Both the position numbers and the translations under genes were made by a program. The notes below the pieces were generated by a model, which was not told the DNA's origin, did no database searches, and saw nothing but the letters and a program-made list of their open reading frames with translations. 64,000 bases of DNA from Ligula intestinalis. Taxonomy: Eukaryota; Platyhelminthes; Cestoda; Diphyllobothriidea; Diphyllobothriidae. The DNA lies in the NCBI GenBank assembly GCA_036362985.1, contig JAYGXS010000001.1:34644237-34708236 (forward strand), in the 5' to 3' direction. This document shows, one piece after another, positions 34,776 through 45,710 of the stretch (positions within the stretch are counted from its first letter, which is position 1; every line of letters begins with the position of its first letter).

Positions 34776-35218
34776 AGGAGTAAAATAGTTCGTTTACAAA
34801 GTTATTCAATATTTGATCGGAATTGCTTATCATTCCCTCCCCCCTCTCTACGGGACATGGGAATATGAACGCCCCTAAGTAATAGAGAAGGTCTTGTTTT
34901 GCAGCGCGGGGACCAGATCAAGGCACAGTAGGCGTTATTCGTGATGCCATAGTTCGGCCTTCAGTTTCGTCGATGTCCGCCGCGTGCTCCAGCGAGCTGA
35001 AGGAAAACAGGACTAGTGGACTAGTTTTAAGTGAAAGTAGACTTTCGAAGCATCTACCGCACTCTCTCTTCCCTTACCCAGCTGTGCTGGGTGTCAAGAC
35101 AGAGTCAAGAAGACCGGAGGCGGGATCGGCGCATTTGCTGACAGGGCCGGTGAACCCGTCTGTGCGCGCCACTGCCCGACCTGGTCCCTTTGATTCAAAC
35201 ACACCAGGATTTGCGAGG

Positions 35219-35424
35219 AAGACGACTCGATCGCTGGGACAATGCTTTTATTCGCGGCGTGATGATTGCCCGGCCATCTGGCCCTCTGGTGTTTGCGTAG
35301 GATGACGTGATGGCCTGTCCGTTCCCCAAATGGCGACTTAGTTTGGCCAAATGGGGAGTGGACAGGCCATCGAAACGTCAGTCAAGTAAAAGTGTTGTCC
35401 CAGCGATCGAGTCGCCTTTTTCTC
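35219..35424. repeat. Long inverted repeat, PLE terminal-repeat-like
   Basis: The outer arm 35221-35248 (GACTCGATCGCTGGGACAA) pairs with 35388-35416. An inner 20-bp arm pairs 35309-35328 with 35352-35371 (all pair, two wobbles). The outer arm word also occurs at 62124-62142, next to a hammerhead-like core. GAAAC at 35372-35376 directly follows the inner stem, and the seven bases before it (ATGACGT) differ from CTGACGA at two core positions. It therefore looks like a hammerhead with an unusually long stem II and a broken core. Confidence 0.6.
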
Positions 35425-35639
35425 AATTACTTCCTGGGACTCGTATGCTCACGTGTATTGACACCAGGATTTACACAACCAGGGGGCATTACAAGGAGCC
35501 GTCGCTGTCTTACCCCCATTAGGGGATGTACACCCATAACAAATGCCAGACCAGGGTAGCGGGCGTGGGTGTACGCGTAAGCGCAGGCTCACACCGCGTC
35601 AGCCACCTGCGTCTAACCCCGCCTCTGGTCTTACTGACT

Positions 35640-35790
35640 CCGTCATGACACCGGGCCGAGAACGGTGAGAGAGTGCGGTGGATGCAGCACAAGTATGTTA
35701 TCCGCCCTCCCCAAAAAAAAATTAACGCGCATTTTACCGTTCCTGCGCTCCCCTTGCAATTTGCTACACAGTGGACGTTTTCGGAATCGA
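35640..35790 (+). repeat. Dispersed repeat family E, copy 2
   Basis: GTGAGAGAGTGCGGTGGATG, CCGTTCCTGCGCTCCCCTTG and CAGTGGACG blocks in family order. Confidence 0.45.
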
Positions 35791-35870
35791 TAACCAAACC
35801 ATCGTGTGGAGTTGGCCTACCTCGGTTGAAGTAGTCAAGCTCTCTAGTATAACCGAAAAACGCACATTGA

Positions 35871-36240
35871 CACTAATTGATGAACGTTCACCGACCGCCA
35901 ACAGAATCCGCTTGTTCCACTCCACCTTTGCCTCGCAGCGGTTGTAGCAGCAAGTTTTATAGGCAGATAATATTGCCGGCAGAGACAAGGGAGGCTAGAA
36001 TGGCCATTTCTGGTTTACTAGCCATCTTCAGCCAGTCATACCCAGCCCAAAATGGTGTATAATTTGAGGCTCGAACTCGCGACTTTTTGATCGGAGTCTA
36101 ACGCCCTAAACATGGAGCCAAGAGCTCGTTGTCTCACCCATTTAGGTCAGGAAATATTTACACTACTTGATGAACGTTCACCGAGCACTAACGAAACTCA
36201 CTTGTCCCGCTTCAGCTTTGCCTTGGAACTCATTTATCGC
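35871..36240 (-). repeat. tRNA-headed hammerhead repeat, more than one unit long (290-bp period)
   Basis: The block beginning at 35871 recurs at 36161 in direct orientation (TTGATGAACGTTCACCGA shared, about 70% over 60 bp). A full 290-bp unit is therefore followed by part of a second. Between them, on -, lie the tRNA-like head (B box near 36082-36070) and the hammerhead module (36037-35993). Confidence 0.7.
35993..36037 (-). ncRNA. Hammerhead-like module of the SINE (36-kb copy)
   Basis: On -: GACTGG, CTGAAGA (core allowed, N7 is A), TGGCTAGTAAACCA (T-A closing pair then partial GGCT/AACC), GAAA, then TGGCCAT making the perfect palindrome ATGGCCAT, H17 T, and CTAGCC. Stem I has four adjacent pairs. 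It is the only copy with a paired 10.1-11.1 position. Confidence 0.52.
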
Positions 36241-36414
36241 ACTCTGAGTCGATCGTCACACATTGAAGTTCGTAGTTCGAGCGCTTGTTACCTAGCGGCT
36301 GCAAAGATTACTTCTTAATATGACCTTTACGGCACTCTCATATTCATTACCTTCGAGACTGCCCTCTCTCCACGCCCTCATAAATTAGGCCTCATGGCTA
36401 TGGTGCTAGTAGCC

Positions 36415-36760
36415 AGTTTTTGTTTGGTATATCGCAAAGGAGTTAAGGCTACGCCGGTTAAAGCCTAACTACTGCGATCTTCCAGGCCCGGTCCCTTAGG
36501 AGATGATAGAGAAGTCTTGGAGAACCAAAGTAGGAGAATTTTATATTCTGTACAGAACAAATAGGAGAATAATCAGTATAAAAGTGGTTGACTCGGCCTG
36601 GCGTTGAGTTCGATCATCAGCACCGTGAGAGAGCACTGCAGCGTCGCATCCGTCTCGAGCCGAGGCGGAAGGCCGAGTAACTCCAACGTCAGTCGCCGAA
36701 GACTTTTGTCTGTCTGATGGCCTTGATGGTGATTGGTGAACGCCAAGGACAGACATCAAT
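36415..36760. repeat. Dispersed repeat family D, copy 1
   Basis: Shares GATCTTCCAGGCCCGGTCCC, TTAGGAGATGA, GTTGACTCGG, CCTGGCGT and CTTGATGGTGATTGG with 61380-61690. A weaker copy follows at 36980-37160. Confidence 0.55.
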
Positions 36761-37945
36761 GGGGGAGTCCCTGTCTCGCGCGATGTTTGCCGAGTGTGCG
36801 GCAAACAAAGGCAGACACAGTGCGTAGGAGTTTAGCCGGCGCGCGTAGCCACTGCACTTTCGCGGCTTTTGGCAACGAAGCCAGCATGAGTCAGCGAGGT
36901 AGGCTCCCACAGGTACACCTACACTGGATTCACAACTTCCGTCGCCATATTTTTCCTTCACATCGAAAGCAATGGGTTTATCGACAAGTGTTAAGGCTAA
37001 GACGGTGAACCCTAACTTCTAAGATCTTCCATGCCCATGGTTCCTTTAGGTGAGGACAGAAGACGGTGGGAAAGCCAGATTTTTTTGGGAATAATGTATT
37101 CCGCAGAAGGATAGAAGAATAGATGGAAAGTGTTTTGACTCGCGGACTGGTGCATCCGTTCTCTAGTCGGGTCGGGTCCGAAATGACGACAGCGTCGGGC
37201 ATAGCCGGATGGCCGGTGTATGCTTTGTTACAGTAGCCAATCACGCGACTGATGTCTAGACTAGCGGTAGGGCGCGACCTTGAGATTGACGAAGGCTGGC
37301 GTGCACGCGTGGGCCTCGCAGGCCAAAGGCGTCATGCGTCAGCGGCTGATCTTGGGTTCCAAGTGGCTGCTAGAGTCCACTACAGGTTTGCTGTAGACAG
37401 TGAGGAAGATGTATCGCACTCTGCTTCGCCACGAGCAAATACAGATGCAACTGCTGAGCTCATATTCGGGCTAGTGGTTAAGCTCGTTGCCTGCCACATT
37501 TTCTGCCATCATGCAATTTTTCCTGAGTGATACGGCCTACCAACCGGGCGAAACCTCAAAGCATATGTTTTCGAATCCCTCCCCGTTTTTGAGTTGCGCC
37601 TTTTTTCAGTCAGAATCACTGGCTATTATACATCATATTCAAACTGCCATTTAGCTGGCTTCCTAACAAACGCATTCGGTGGACTTGTTGGTTATTCGGC
37701 CTTATCAGTTGCCTGACAGGAGTTTTCACTGCTACTGTAGACTTGATCTCGGGAGAGATTCGATTTTTGCCGAGTTATTTACCTTTCCCTTTTCCCACTT
37801 GTCATCCTTGGTCTTCTCTCCCTTCAACACCCACCAACTTTTCAACATCCACAGTAGTTGATTGCCATCTAACAGTAGTGACAAGAAGACGTTTAGGGAA
37901 AATGAAATCTATTTTTGGCACTACAGGTTGGTAAGTATGCTCAGG

Positions 37946-40418
37946 TCAGTGCTCAGAGAAGTATGCTTTTGCTCCCTTTTCCGTTGGCTTCATGGCCTTC
38001 TTGCCTGGGCGCCAGTTCACCGGGCAGACTTCTCCGTACTTGTCGGTGAATTGGAAGGCCTCTAGGAGTCGCAGAGCCTCGTCCACGGATCTACCAACCG
38101 GCATATCATTAATGGTGATCTGACGAAGGGTTCCCTTGTCGTCGATGATGAACAAACCTCTGAAGGATTAACGATTAGTATGACGACTTTGCGAACACAG
38201 CAGACCTACCTGAAGGCAACTCCATCCGATTCTTTCAAGACGCCGTAACTTTTTGAGATGGCCATGCTTTTGTCCGAGAGGATAGGAATGTTCAATCCCT
38301 CAAGGCCGCCCTCAGTGCGGGGGGTCTTTACCCAAGCTAGGTGACTGTATTCGGAGTCGGTGGAGCAAGCGATAAGTTCACAGTTCTTGCTCCTGAACTT
38401 CTCAGCCTTCTCACTGAAAGCGATGATTTCCGTCGGACAGACGAAGGTGCTGAATGTAGGGAGACAGGAGAGGGAAGTTCCGATGAATAAGTCGACGATA
38501 GCCGAAAGAAATCACAGGCAAACTTCTCGTCTTAGGAAGCTGTCCGCCGCCAGCATGAGTTGTAGAAACTGAAATATTTATCCCCCATCGTGAATTTATA
38601 GGTATCCCGACGAAGAGGCATAGGCCATAGCAACTCTGACGTTAGCTAGTCATGTCTTACTGGCTAGGTTGGCGTCTTAAACCCAGGAAAACTTTGTGCA
38701 GGAGATTTGCTTCATTTTCTGTTCTGTCAGGTCGGAAGTGAAGTACGTAAAGTTAAATGTTCATGTTTTCTTGATTTTTTCCGAGACATGAATTCATATC
38801 CATGAGACACATGGGTAAATCGGATCTGGCGTGCTCTGGACATCAACATGATAACGCGTGCACCCAGATCAAAGTAGTCCTCAATTCGAGTGGTGCATCC
38901 TACACGTAAACGATTACGCGCTTATAAGGGTGTCGTGCATTTGCTTAAAACCTCAGCTACAGTTGAATGCCACCGAATTTTATTTTATATTTATTGCTAA
39001 CTGATTAAGAATACTATGCTGTTCACTTAAAAGTTCTGCAAGGAAATTAGCTATTCCCTATTGAGTAGTACTAGTTCAAAAATAAAACGCTGAATGGGCT
39101 AACTGTCCCTACCTCCTAAGTTAGATTACACCTCATTAATAATATGAGGCTTCGGCTTCAATTTGTTAGTTTCAATATGCTGGAGGATTCCTAAGTTCCC
39201 GTTTCTGAGAACTAAAACACAACAACAGGTAGATCAGAGGCAATAATTCGGTTCCATCGTCTTCATCCCAATGTTGATCAGCATCGCCAATGAAAGGCAG
39301 CAGTTTTTCATTCATTAAATCAACATACTGCTCTTTGTTCCTTGTTTCAAGTTTGATACATGAAGTTACATTAAAGTCATGTGAAACAGTCACCCAAACG
39401 GTTAGCCCCACTGACTGAGGTAAAGATAACATAAAAACGGTGATTTCATACGAAACCTTTTAGACAAAACGAACTTTCGTCAGGGAAAGTAATATTTTTT
39501 GGAAATTCGTACTTTTCTCGTTGAATATCCAGGGGAAGTTCAATTCCCCTATCGCGATTATATTCTACTATAACTTGCTTCAAAGATTACCTAGAATAGT
39601 CTATTATTTTATTTTTGGGTTGTCTGTGAAGTAAACTTTGTGAAGTAATATACGCTCGTGCAGTTTCGCGTCGATTCGTGCCATCATTCTCTTTTACGAA
39701 ATCTCCTACTCTTTCCTTCATGATCGTGGCTAAATGGCTAAGATAGTTAAAAAAACATACAGACCAAGAAAACTACTAGAGTGACGCCTTTGACCATTAG
39801 GCTGCCTATTGGTTAATAAAGAAAGCCTGTTTCCATTAGGCGACCTCACAAGAAACTCCTATCAAATGCAGTATATCAAGTGATTCTTCATATAAACAAG
39901 TTAAATTAACCTGCCGAATATATTGAGGCAGACACATCTGAATCGCACGGTACAATACAGTAATCAATTTCATGACTCCAAAATATCAGTTTTCAGAAAA
40001 AAACAGAGCCCTATTTCAAAGTTGTATTGTTTGAAGCGTTTATGGAAGTCACTTTCCAACTAAAAAAACCGGAGTAGTAAATAACGAGAAACGGAATGCG
40101 TTCTACTGCCATCTAAATGTGCTGGCAATCCTTAAAGAATTATAAGCAGCCCTATCAAACCTGCCCCTATAATTTGTTTATTGTCAGTAAAAGATATAAA
40201 GTTATGATCGTATTAACTCGTGCTTGAACACATGAAACACCACTCGCAAACACTGTTAAAGAAAAATAAGGACACAGCAAATATACTTACAAATCAAGGG
40301 GGTAGAAGAACAGGATGACGTATTTGCCTTTGTAATCTTTGAGGGCAATCTGTTTGAATTCACCATTCACTACGGCAGTGCCCTTGAAGTCGGGTGCTGG
40401 CATTCCAGGCTGGAGCAT
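37946..40418 (-). CDS. Typical 2-Cys peroxiredoxin B (three exons, 193 aa)
   Basis: A thioredoxin-dependent peroxidase paralogous to peroxiredoxin A. Exon 1 is 40418-40291 ([13 protein letters not shown] to LFFYPLD plus a split Phe). Intron 1 (38450-40290, 1.84 kb) has a GTAAGT donor and CAG acceptor. Exon 2 is 38449-38210, ending in phase 2 at a GTAGGT donor. Intron 2 is only 49 bp (38161-38209 by donor, acceptor CAG). Exon 3 is 38159-37946, ending YFSEH and a TGA stop. Peroxidatic Cys47 is in FTFVCPTE, with Pro40, Thr44, Arg123, and resolving Cys168 in [15 protein letters not shown] reads GGLE, while the C-terminal YF is kept. No targeting peptide is seen. Paralog A lacks intron 2, so gain or loss followed the duplication. 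Confidence 0.93.
38210..38449 (-). CDS. Peroxiredoxin B, exon 2
   Basis: 240 nt carrying the peroxidatic Cys47 and the GGLE segment. It reads through to VAFR and stops at a GTAGGT donor. Confidence 0.9.
38580..40285. other. Intron 1 of peroxiredoxin B, AT-rich, no repeat recognised
   Basis: About 1.7 kb of AT-rich sequence. The longest frame (39172-39432, -) has no motif. None of the dispersed families listed here is seen in it. Confidence 0.55.
40291..40418 (-). CDS. Peroxiredoxin B, exon 1
   Basis: 128 nt, the same length and phase as exon 1 of peroxiredoxin A, with 31 of the first 42 residues or so conserved by eye. Confidence 0.9.
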
Positions 40419-40480
40419 GATTGCGAGGCGGCTGCTAGAACTGTGACGAAGCGAGGAGGACTACGATATGAATCGACTAA

Positions 40481-40488
40481 CTTTTATA
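40481..40488 (-). promoter_or_regulatory. TATA box of peroxiredoxin B
   Basis: TATAAAAG on - at 40488-40481, 63 nt upstream of the ATG. Confidence 0.6.
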
Positions 40489-40964
40489 CGTTCAGAGGCT
40501 TGCAGGCTGATCCACTCATTGCGAAGGCGCCTTCGATGATACACTCGTCCTGTTGCGGCCCCTTCCCCCCTCTCTGTTCTGCGGTGAACACACGCCGTGT
40601 CTAGGTCAGCATCAAAGGGCACGACGGCAGACCCCACCTGTCTAGCTTGACATCAAACACACCTCAGCGCTGATTCACACCACACTCCCAATCATGACGA
40701 CGCGTTGTTAGCAGCAGATCAGCAGCCGAAGAAACGTAATTTGAGGGCCTGAAACTTGCTCGCATGCGCTAAAAGTGTGAATTGAATGTCGACTGTACCT
40801 CGCACATGGCCTTACGTGGCTTTGCACTTACCATTCGCAGATGAATACCTGACTGACCAAATTGTTTTGCCTGACTGGATTTTACTGATGGTCTCAGGGA
40901 GGTCCCCAAGCCCAACGTGCAGTGTACAGATGCCAGTATATGCTCTATCCATTTTCCAATGTGT

Positions 40965-41660
40965 TTTAAAGTTGCCAAAATTCCTATCATAGAATTCAAA
41001 AGAATAGTTGGCGATCGTACGTAAGCCTTCAATCAATCTTCGTCGAGCCGGTGCATTGATATGGGAACGGGGTAGAAGTTAAAACGTGTTTGTCTCTTCG
41101 TGCAAGTGAATCGTGGGAATTGGGGGAGGGTCGATAAGAGAAGGCGGGTTACGAGGGCAGGGTTTGGTGTAGCCAGTCTTGGGAGGGGGGGGGGGGGGGG
41201 AGACAATTAGAGCGTGGACGACTGCATGCAACTAAGTGACTGTGCACACCCCAAAGTTTTTTGTGCACACAATGTCGGCTTCATCAACATGATAGCGGCC
41301 ACTTATGTTGTTGCTATCAGGCCCTGACCCAGGGATTTTGGATAGTTTAGTGGGACATTATAGATCGCCCGGAGGGCTTCGTTGGGGTCCACACGATGTC
41401 CGGACTCAACCATGTGCCCCAGAATAGAGCTACACGCTCTTTTTTGTCTCCCCCCTAGACTGGCTCCACCAAACCCTGCCACCGTAACCAGCCTTCTCTT
41501 ATCCATCCCCTCCCCCCTATTCCCACGACTCACTTGTACGATACGACGAACACGTTTTAACTTCTACCCCGCTGCCATAGAGGCCTGACGATAATTTATC
41601 GAAAGCCTACGCGCGTTTGTCAACTACTCTTCGGAATTTTCCGATGTGCTGTAAATCTGG
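40965..41660. repeat. Long inverted repeat enclosing a PLE fragment
   Basis: The left arm (about 40965-41205) and right arm (about 41440-41660) are reverse complements at roughly 80-85%. They share GGGGTAGAAGTTAAAACGTG, GAGAAGGC then GGTTACG, GCAGGGTTTGGTG and AGCCAGTCT. A 16-nt poly-G lies in the left arm (41185-41200). The roughly 235-bp spacer holds the end of a GIY-YIG frame. Confidence 0.7.
41303..41533 (-). pseudogene. Penelope-like element, GIY-YIG C-terminal remnant
   Basis: LGHMVESGHRVDPNEALRAI followed by YNVPLNYPKSLGQGLIATT matches the tail of PLE endonucleases (compare ITEHILDTGHSVDPKTSFRV at 3 kb). The catalytic N-terminal half is missing; its place is taken by the inverted repeat arm. 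Confidence 0.65.
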
Positions 41661-41884
41661 CTTATTCGTTTATTGGCTACGTATTTAAATACGACAGTTG
41701 GCAGACAGCCTTAATCGAAACGCTGACGTGAGATGTCGGTTAAGAATGATTGCTCAAATGGGGGTTCTGATAAGGAATATTAGGTAGCATACTTCCAAGA
41801 TATTTCAGTCACCTCCGAATGACGCCCTTTGAATGCACGTCTTTTCAACCACCTGCGAAAATCACTGTTGTGAAAAACGACAGC

Positions 41885-42120
41885 GTACGTAGTATACTTC
41901 ATACAACCCAATTGTGAACAACTTTGTGGCCTCGGTAGGATTAAAATTCACTGCAGCAATGGAGGTTTTAGTACAGCCAACGCTTAAACTACCTGAGGCC
42001 TCCGAGGGCCGTGAGTTTGATCACAGTTGGGTCGAGTTACCAGCTTAGCCTACTCCGACGTATGGAATACACCAATTCTGATACAGTTAGCTGCCTTCCC
42101 AAGCAGGATTTACAAGGTAG
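41885..42120 (-). repeat. tRNA-derived SINE (second family), copy 4 (diverged)
   Basis: GTGGCCTCGGTAGGATTAAA, AGTACAGCCAACGC, GTTGGGTCGA and CACCAATTCTGATACAGT correspond in order to copies 1 and 3. The B box is damaged. Confidence 0.6.
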
Positions 42121-42784
42121 CTGATAGAGAATTCCCCCGCATACATAAAATACTAGTTTTGCAGCCTGTGGCAATGACTTGTATCTTTTTCGAATACCGC
42201 AACCGAAAAAAGGGCACTTTCACATATTTTTCAATCAATTTCCGAACACTTTGAGCGTGGCCTACCGTTTCACTTGCTTTTAGGGCTTCTGAAGTAGAAG
42301 CGGCTTGTTTCCTACTGAAGGAAATTTGTTCTTTTATCCATGTTGTTGAGCCAGTGCCAAAATGCCTCATAAAATTATGCAATGGTTGTGGAATATGTGT
42401 GTCCTTTATGCGAAGCAGTATTAAACGATGCTATCTGAGCAGGCATTTGACGGCCTGGAAAAATCCCTGAAGGACAAATGTTGTTCAACTAGAAAATAGC
42501 TTGTCTTCAAAAAAAACGTTTCCAGAAATTTGAGTTCAAGGATATATTTTTATGCATAGTTCCTATAAATTTTCGTTAACAGTTAAGTTGTTCGCCCACT
42601 TTAGGTATCCCTAGCCCCTAGTCCTGTGGTCACTTTTAGTTTCATTAGTTTTAGTTTTGTTTTTAATTTATTAGGAGAACCGAAATGCAATGAGACATGA
42701 TCATACCCCTCAAATAGTCATTTTTGGTGATTCGGGGGGAAAGACGTGTATTCAGAAGCCGGTATCTTGGAATGATGGGAGCTA

Positions 42785-42965
42785 GAAGAACATTACCGAG
42801 AAAGAAATGGAAGACTGGAACGACATTTTCAGACTTATAAGCCGTCATCAGTCAGCCATACCCAACTCCAGGTGGTTCGCCACCGGGGCTCGAACCCATG
42901 ACCTTTTGATCAGAATTCCAAAGCTCTAACTATTGAGCCGCGGATTCGTTCTCTTGTCAGTCTGC
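42785..42965 (-). repeat. tRNA-headed SINE-like repeat with hammerhead module, copy 4
   Basis: tRNA-like head on - (B box near 42898-42886; A-box region near 42945-42925) and hammerhead module at 42857-42813. Stem I strands are GGCTGA and CCAGTC, the core is CTGATGA, stem II CGGCTTATAAGTCT, then GAAA and ATGTCGT. A second weak match to the 3' part lies at 43045-43080. Confidence 0.65.
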
Positions 42966-43506
42966 ACCGAGAACCTAAACATTCGTTGACAAGGGCTAAG
43001 GAGAGCCATCGCACGCGGCCATATGGTGATAGTGAAAGAGACTGGTGTGGACATTTCAGGTTTATAAGCCGATGTCGGCCACTTCAACTCCAACAGCAGA
43101 CCTGCACAACATTTCGTCCGAACATTTGACTTACAACCTAACTCCTAAAAGTCCCAATTCAAGTCTCAGGGTATCGGAGTCGTAGGCTGGGGTATGTTTG
43201 GCTGGCGATGCCTGACGGTCTAGTATTGCTCATTCCAATTTTCGTCAATTTTTTCGGTAGTCCTTTCAATCATCACAGGGTGCTCTCACCGTGTTGTTTT
43301 CGGTAGAGCAGCGGAACACTGTCCTTCCTCTTGTCTTTCAGATATCTAACCATGTTTTAGAAAAAAACGCATTTGTCAGTTTTGTACTAAACACTGATTC
43401 TTACAGGCGAATGCAGCTTATTAACATGAAATTGGCACTTACTAGGCGCGAGAGTAGCGAAATTATAAACTCACGATTTAAACGATACATGTCTTATGTT
43501 CTAGGC

Positions 43507-44869
43507 CCGGGGTCGGCAACCTATGGCTCGCGAGCCATATATGGCTCTTTTGATGATTGCGTATGGCTCTCTCTCTGAAACTTCAGATTTCGTGTGTATG
43601 ATGAGAACAAAAGGATTTGTGGTGCTTCTCTGTGAGCAGGAAAATAGACCCATCCTACGTTTCCATTGCATTATACACCAGGAGGCTCTTTGTGCTCAGA
43701 TATGTGACGGGCAGCTTGGTGAACTGATATCGTGTGATCAACTTTATTGTTGCCCGAGTCTCAAATGATCGACAGTCTAAAACACTGCTGGATGAAGTTG
43801 GAAATAACTATCACGGTCTAATTTTGCACAGCGATGTACGTTGGTTGTCAAAAGGGAAGGTGCTTAGCCGTTTTGCAGCTTGCCTGAACGAAATCCGCAC
43901 TTTCCTTGAACTGAAGGGCATTGAGCATCGTCAGCTAGCCAAACCTGAGTGGCTCCTCATGTTTTACTATCTCGTGGATCCCTTCAACAATCCATGTTTG
44001 CTTTTGAAAACAATTTGGAACTCTTTATCATGGATCTTGAAACAAATCGTTTACTACATTTTGAAAAACTGAGACAATATAAAGATGTATGCACAGTCAG
44101 TGAGTCCACTCAAAACTTTCATTTCCACCAGCTAGTTGGCTTCACATCCAGTCTCATGCAATCATTCAAAGCACGCTTTAGAGAATTTCGAGAGCACACT
44201 CGTCTTTTTAAGTTCATCACCTATCCAACCGAGTGTTCACTGAACACAGGTGGCCTAAGTTACATTCCTGGCGTCTCCGTTAGGGATTTCGAATAAGAAT
44301 TGGCTGACCTGAAGGTCGTAGACATTTGGGTGAAAAAGTTCAAGTCACTCAATGAAGATTTAGAAAGAATCGCACGACATAAAGTGGAGTTGGCAAGCAA
44401 GCACATGTGGACAGAAATTTAAAAAAAAACTTCAACCTGAATACCAGCTGATAATCAAAACTTGGAACACACTTCCGGTCACATATCACACATACTGCAG
44501 CGTATGATCATTGCTGTATTGACCCTGTTTGGATCTACGCATGCATGTGAGCAGTCATTATCACATCTTAGATACATCAAGTCCATGCTACGATCACGTC
44601 TAACGGATGAAAGCCTCAACGCTTGCAAGAAGCTTAACCTCACCAACTACCAACCAGACTATAAAGCCATCAGTGAATCCATGCAGCACCAGAAGTCGCA
44701 TTAACAATGAATATTTTAAGAACATAATTTGAAAGAATAAATTCAGGGGCTTAATTTACTCGCGTTTAATTGAATTTCATCTTAAAATATACTAAATGGC
44801 TCTCGCTAAAATGTATTCCCAAATATTTGCTTTCTTGGCTCTCTGAGTTAAAAAGGTTGCCGACCCCTG
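43507..44869 (+). mobile_element. hAT DNA transposon, 1363 bp, with terminal repeats and 8-bp target duplication
   Basis: The left end CCGGGGTCGGCAACCT and the right end (reverse complement CAGGGGTCGGCAACCT) are terminal inverted repeats. TTCTAGGC is duplicated exactly at 43499-43506 and 44870-44877, the 8-bp duplication typical of hAT. Transposase pieces lie between the ends on +. The element is too short for a full hAT transposase (usually over 600 residues) and lacks the N-terminal BED finger. Confidence 0.93.
43523..44704 (+). pseudogene. hAT transposase, internally deleted and frameshifted
   Basis: Several frames together give the C-terminal part of a SCAND3/ZBED/GTF2IRD2-like hAT transposase: LRFHCIIHQEALCAQICDGQ, then HSDVRWLSKGKVLSRFAACL, ELFIMDLETNRLLHFEKLRQ, and the hAT dimerisation end STHACEQSLSHLRYIKSMLR, SRLTDESLNACKKLN. 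There are at least three frame changes (near 43740, 43960 and 44300) and no N-terminal zinc finger or first catalytic Asp region. It therefore cannot encode an active transposase; the element must have been moved in trans or decayed after insertion. Confidence 0.85.
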
Positions 44870-45129
44870 TTCTAGGCAATCGTAGAAGTTAGCTTGCATG
44901 TTTCGCACATTCAAATGCGTCCATCGGCGCGTGCCAATATACTAAAGGGAATGCTGTGCACACACTAGTAAAAAGAAATAACATGGAATGATTAAACTTT
45001 ATTTTAAAAATGAAATTCAAACAACCTTTAATGAGGAAGTGGAGATTCAATCATCACAACCGCAAACCTGCTAATCGGACTCGTCGCCACGCACAATCTG
45101 AGAATCGCTGCTAGCAGCCTCCTCCCTAC

Positions 45130-45131
45130 TC

Positions 45132-45167
<36 letters not shown>

Positions 45168-45178
45168 GTAATAATAAT
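45130..45178. repeat. (AAT)n microsatellite
   Basis: About 15 ATA/AAT units with one AGT interruption. Confidence 0.95.
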
Positions 45179-45566
45179 CGTCATTATCGTTTCTGGCGCC
45201 GTTAGCGGCAGCAGCAGCCTCATCATCGAAATCAAAAACAACAATGTCATCAGTCGCAGTGCACTTCCCCACCATCAGAAATCACAGCGACGCAATAACA
45301 CTACTGATAACAACAATGGTGTACCATGGGAGTTAGCATCTTTACCAGAATTTTCTTAATCATCCTTATTCTATAAAGTATGTCTTCCAACTCATGATTT
45401 TTTGCTCTTGTCCATTTTATCATCTGTCCCATTCCTCCACTTTTACTGGGCTTAGTGCACGCTTTTTGCGTTTTTATGCATCTTAAACTTAACACTCCCA
45501 ATAGTTCAACGCCCTTAGGAACTCCGACCAAAATAACACAAAGCCTTCTCTTGTATGTGATGATAG

Positions 45567-45710
45567 TTGGCTCCCTACTGCCTCCAAAGTCTCGCCGCCC
45601 GCTCGAAGAGGATGGTGAGGGTAAATCTGCGAGGGGATCTACGGAGGAACTGGATGCGCCTGAACGCAGACCCACTCGCACCAAGACCCCCTATGTGAAG
45701 GACTCTCCCG
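45567..45710 (+). CDS. Exon of the unrecognised Ser/Arg-rich protein
   Basis: Reads VGSLLPPKSRRPLEEDGEGK, then SARGSTEELDAPERRPTRTK and TPYVKDSP, with a GTATGT donor at 45711 leaving in phase 1. The acceptor is uncertain. TGATAG at 45566 gives the phase-1 entry that all other junctions of this gene use and has a CCTTCTCTTG tract upstream. An alternative at 45589 (CCAAAG) would be phase 0. Charged, low complexity, no domain. Confidence 0.6.

Noticed and set aside
41585..41615. CTGACGA and GAAAGCC in the right arm of the 41-kb inverted repeat
   Set aside because: The intervening sequence pairs only if the invariant G8 and A9 are used, and stem I does not form; the homologous left arm lacks the core.
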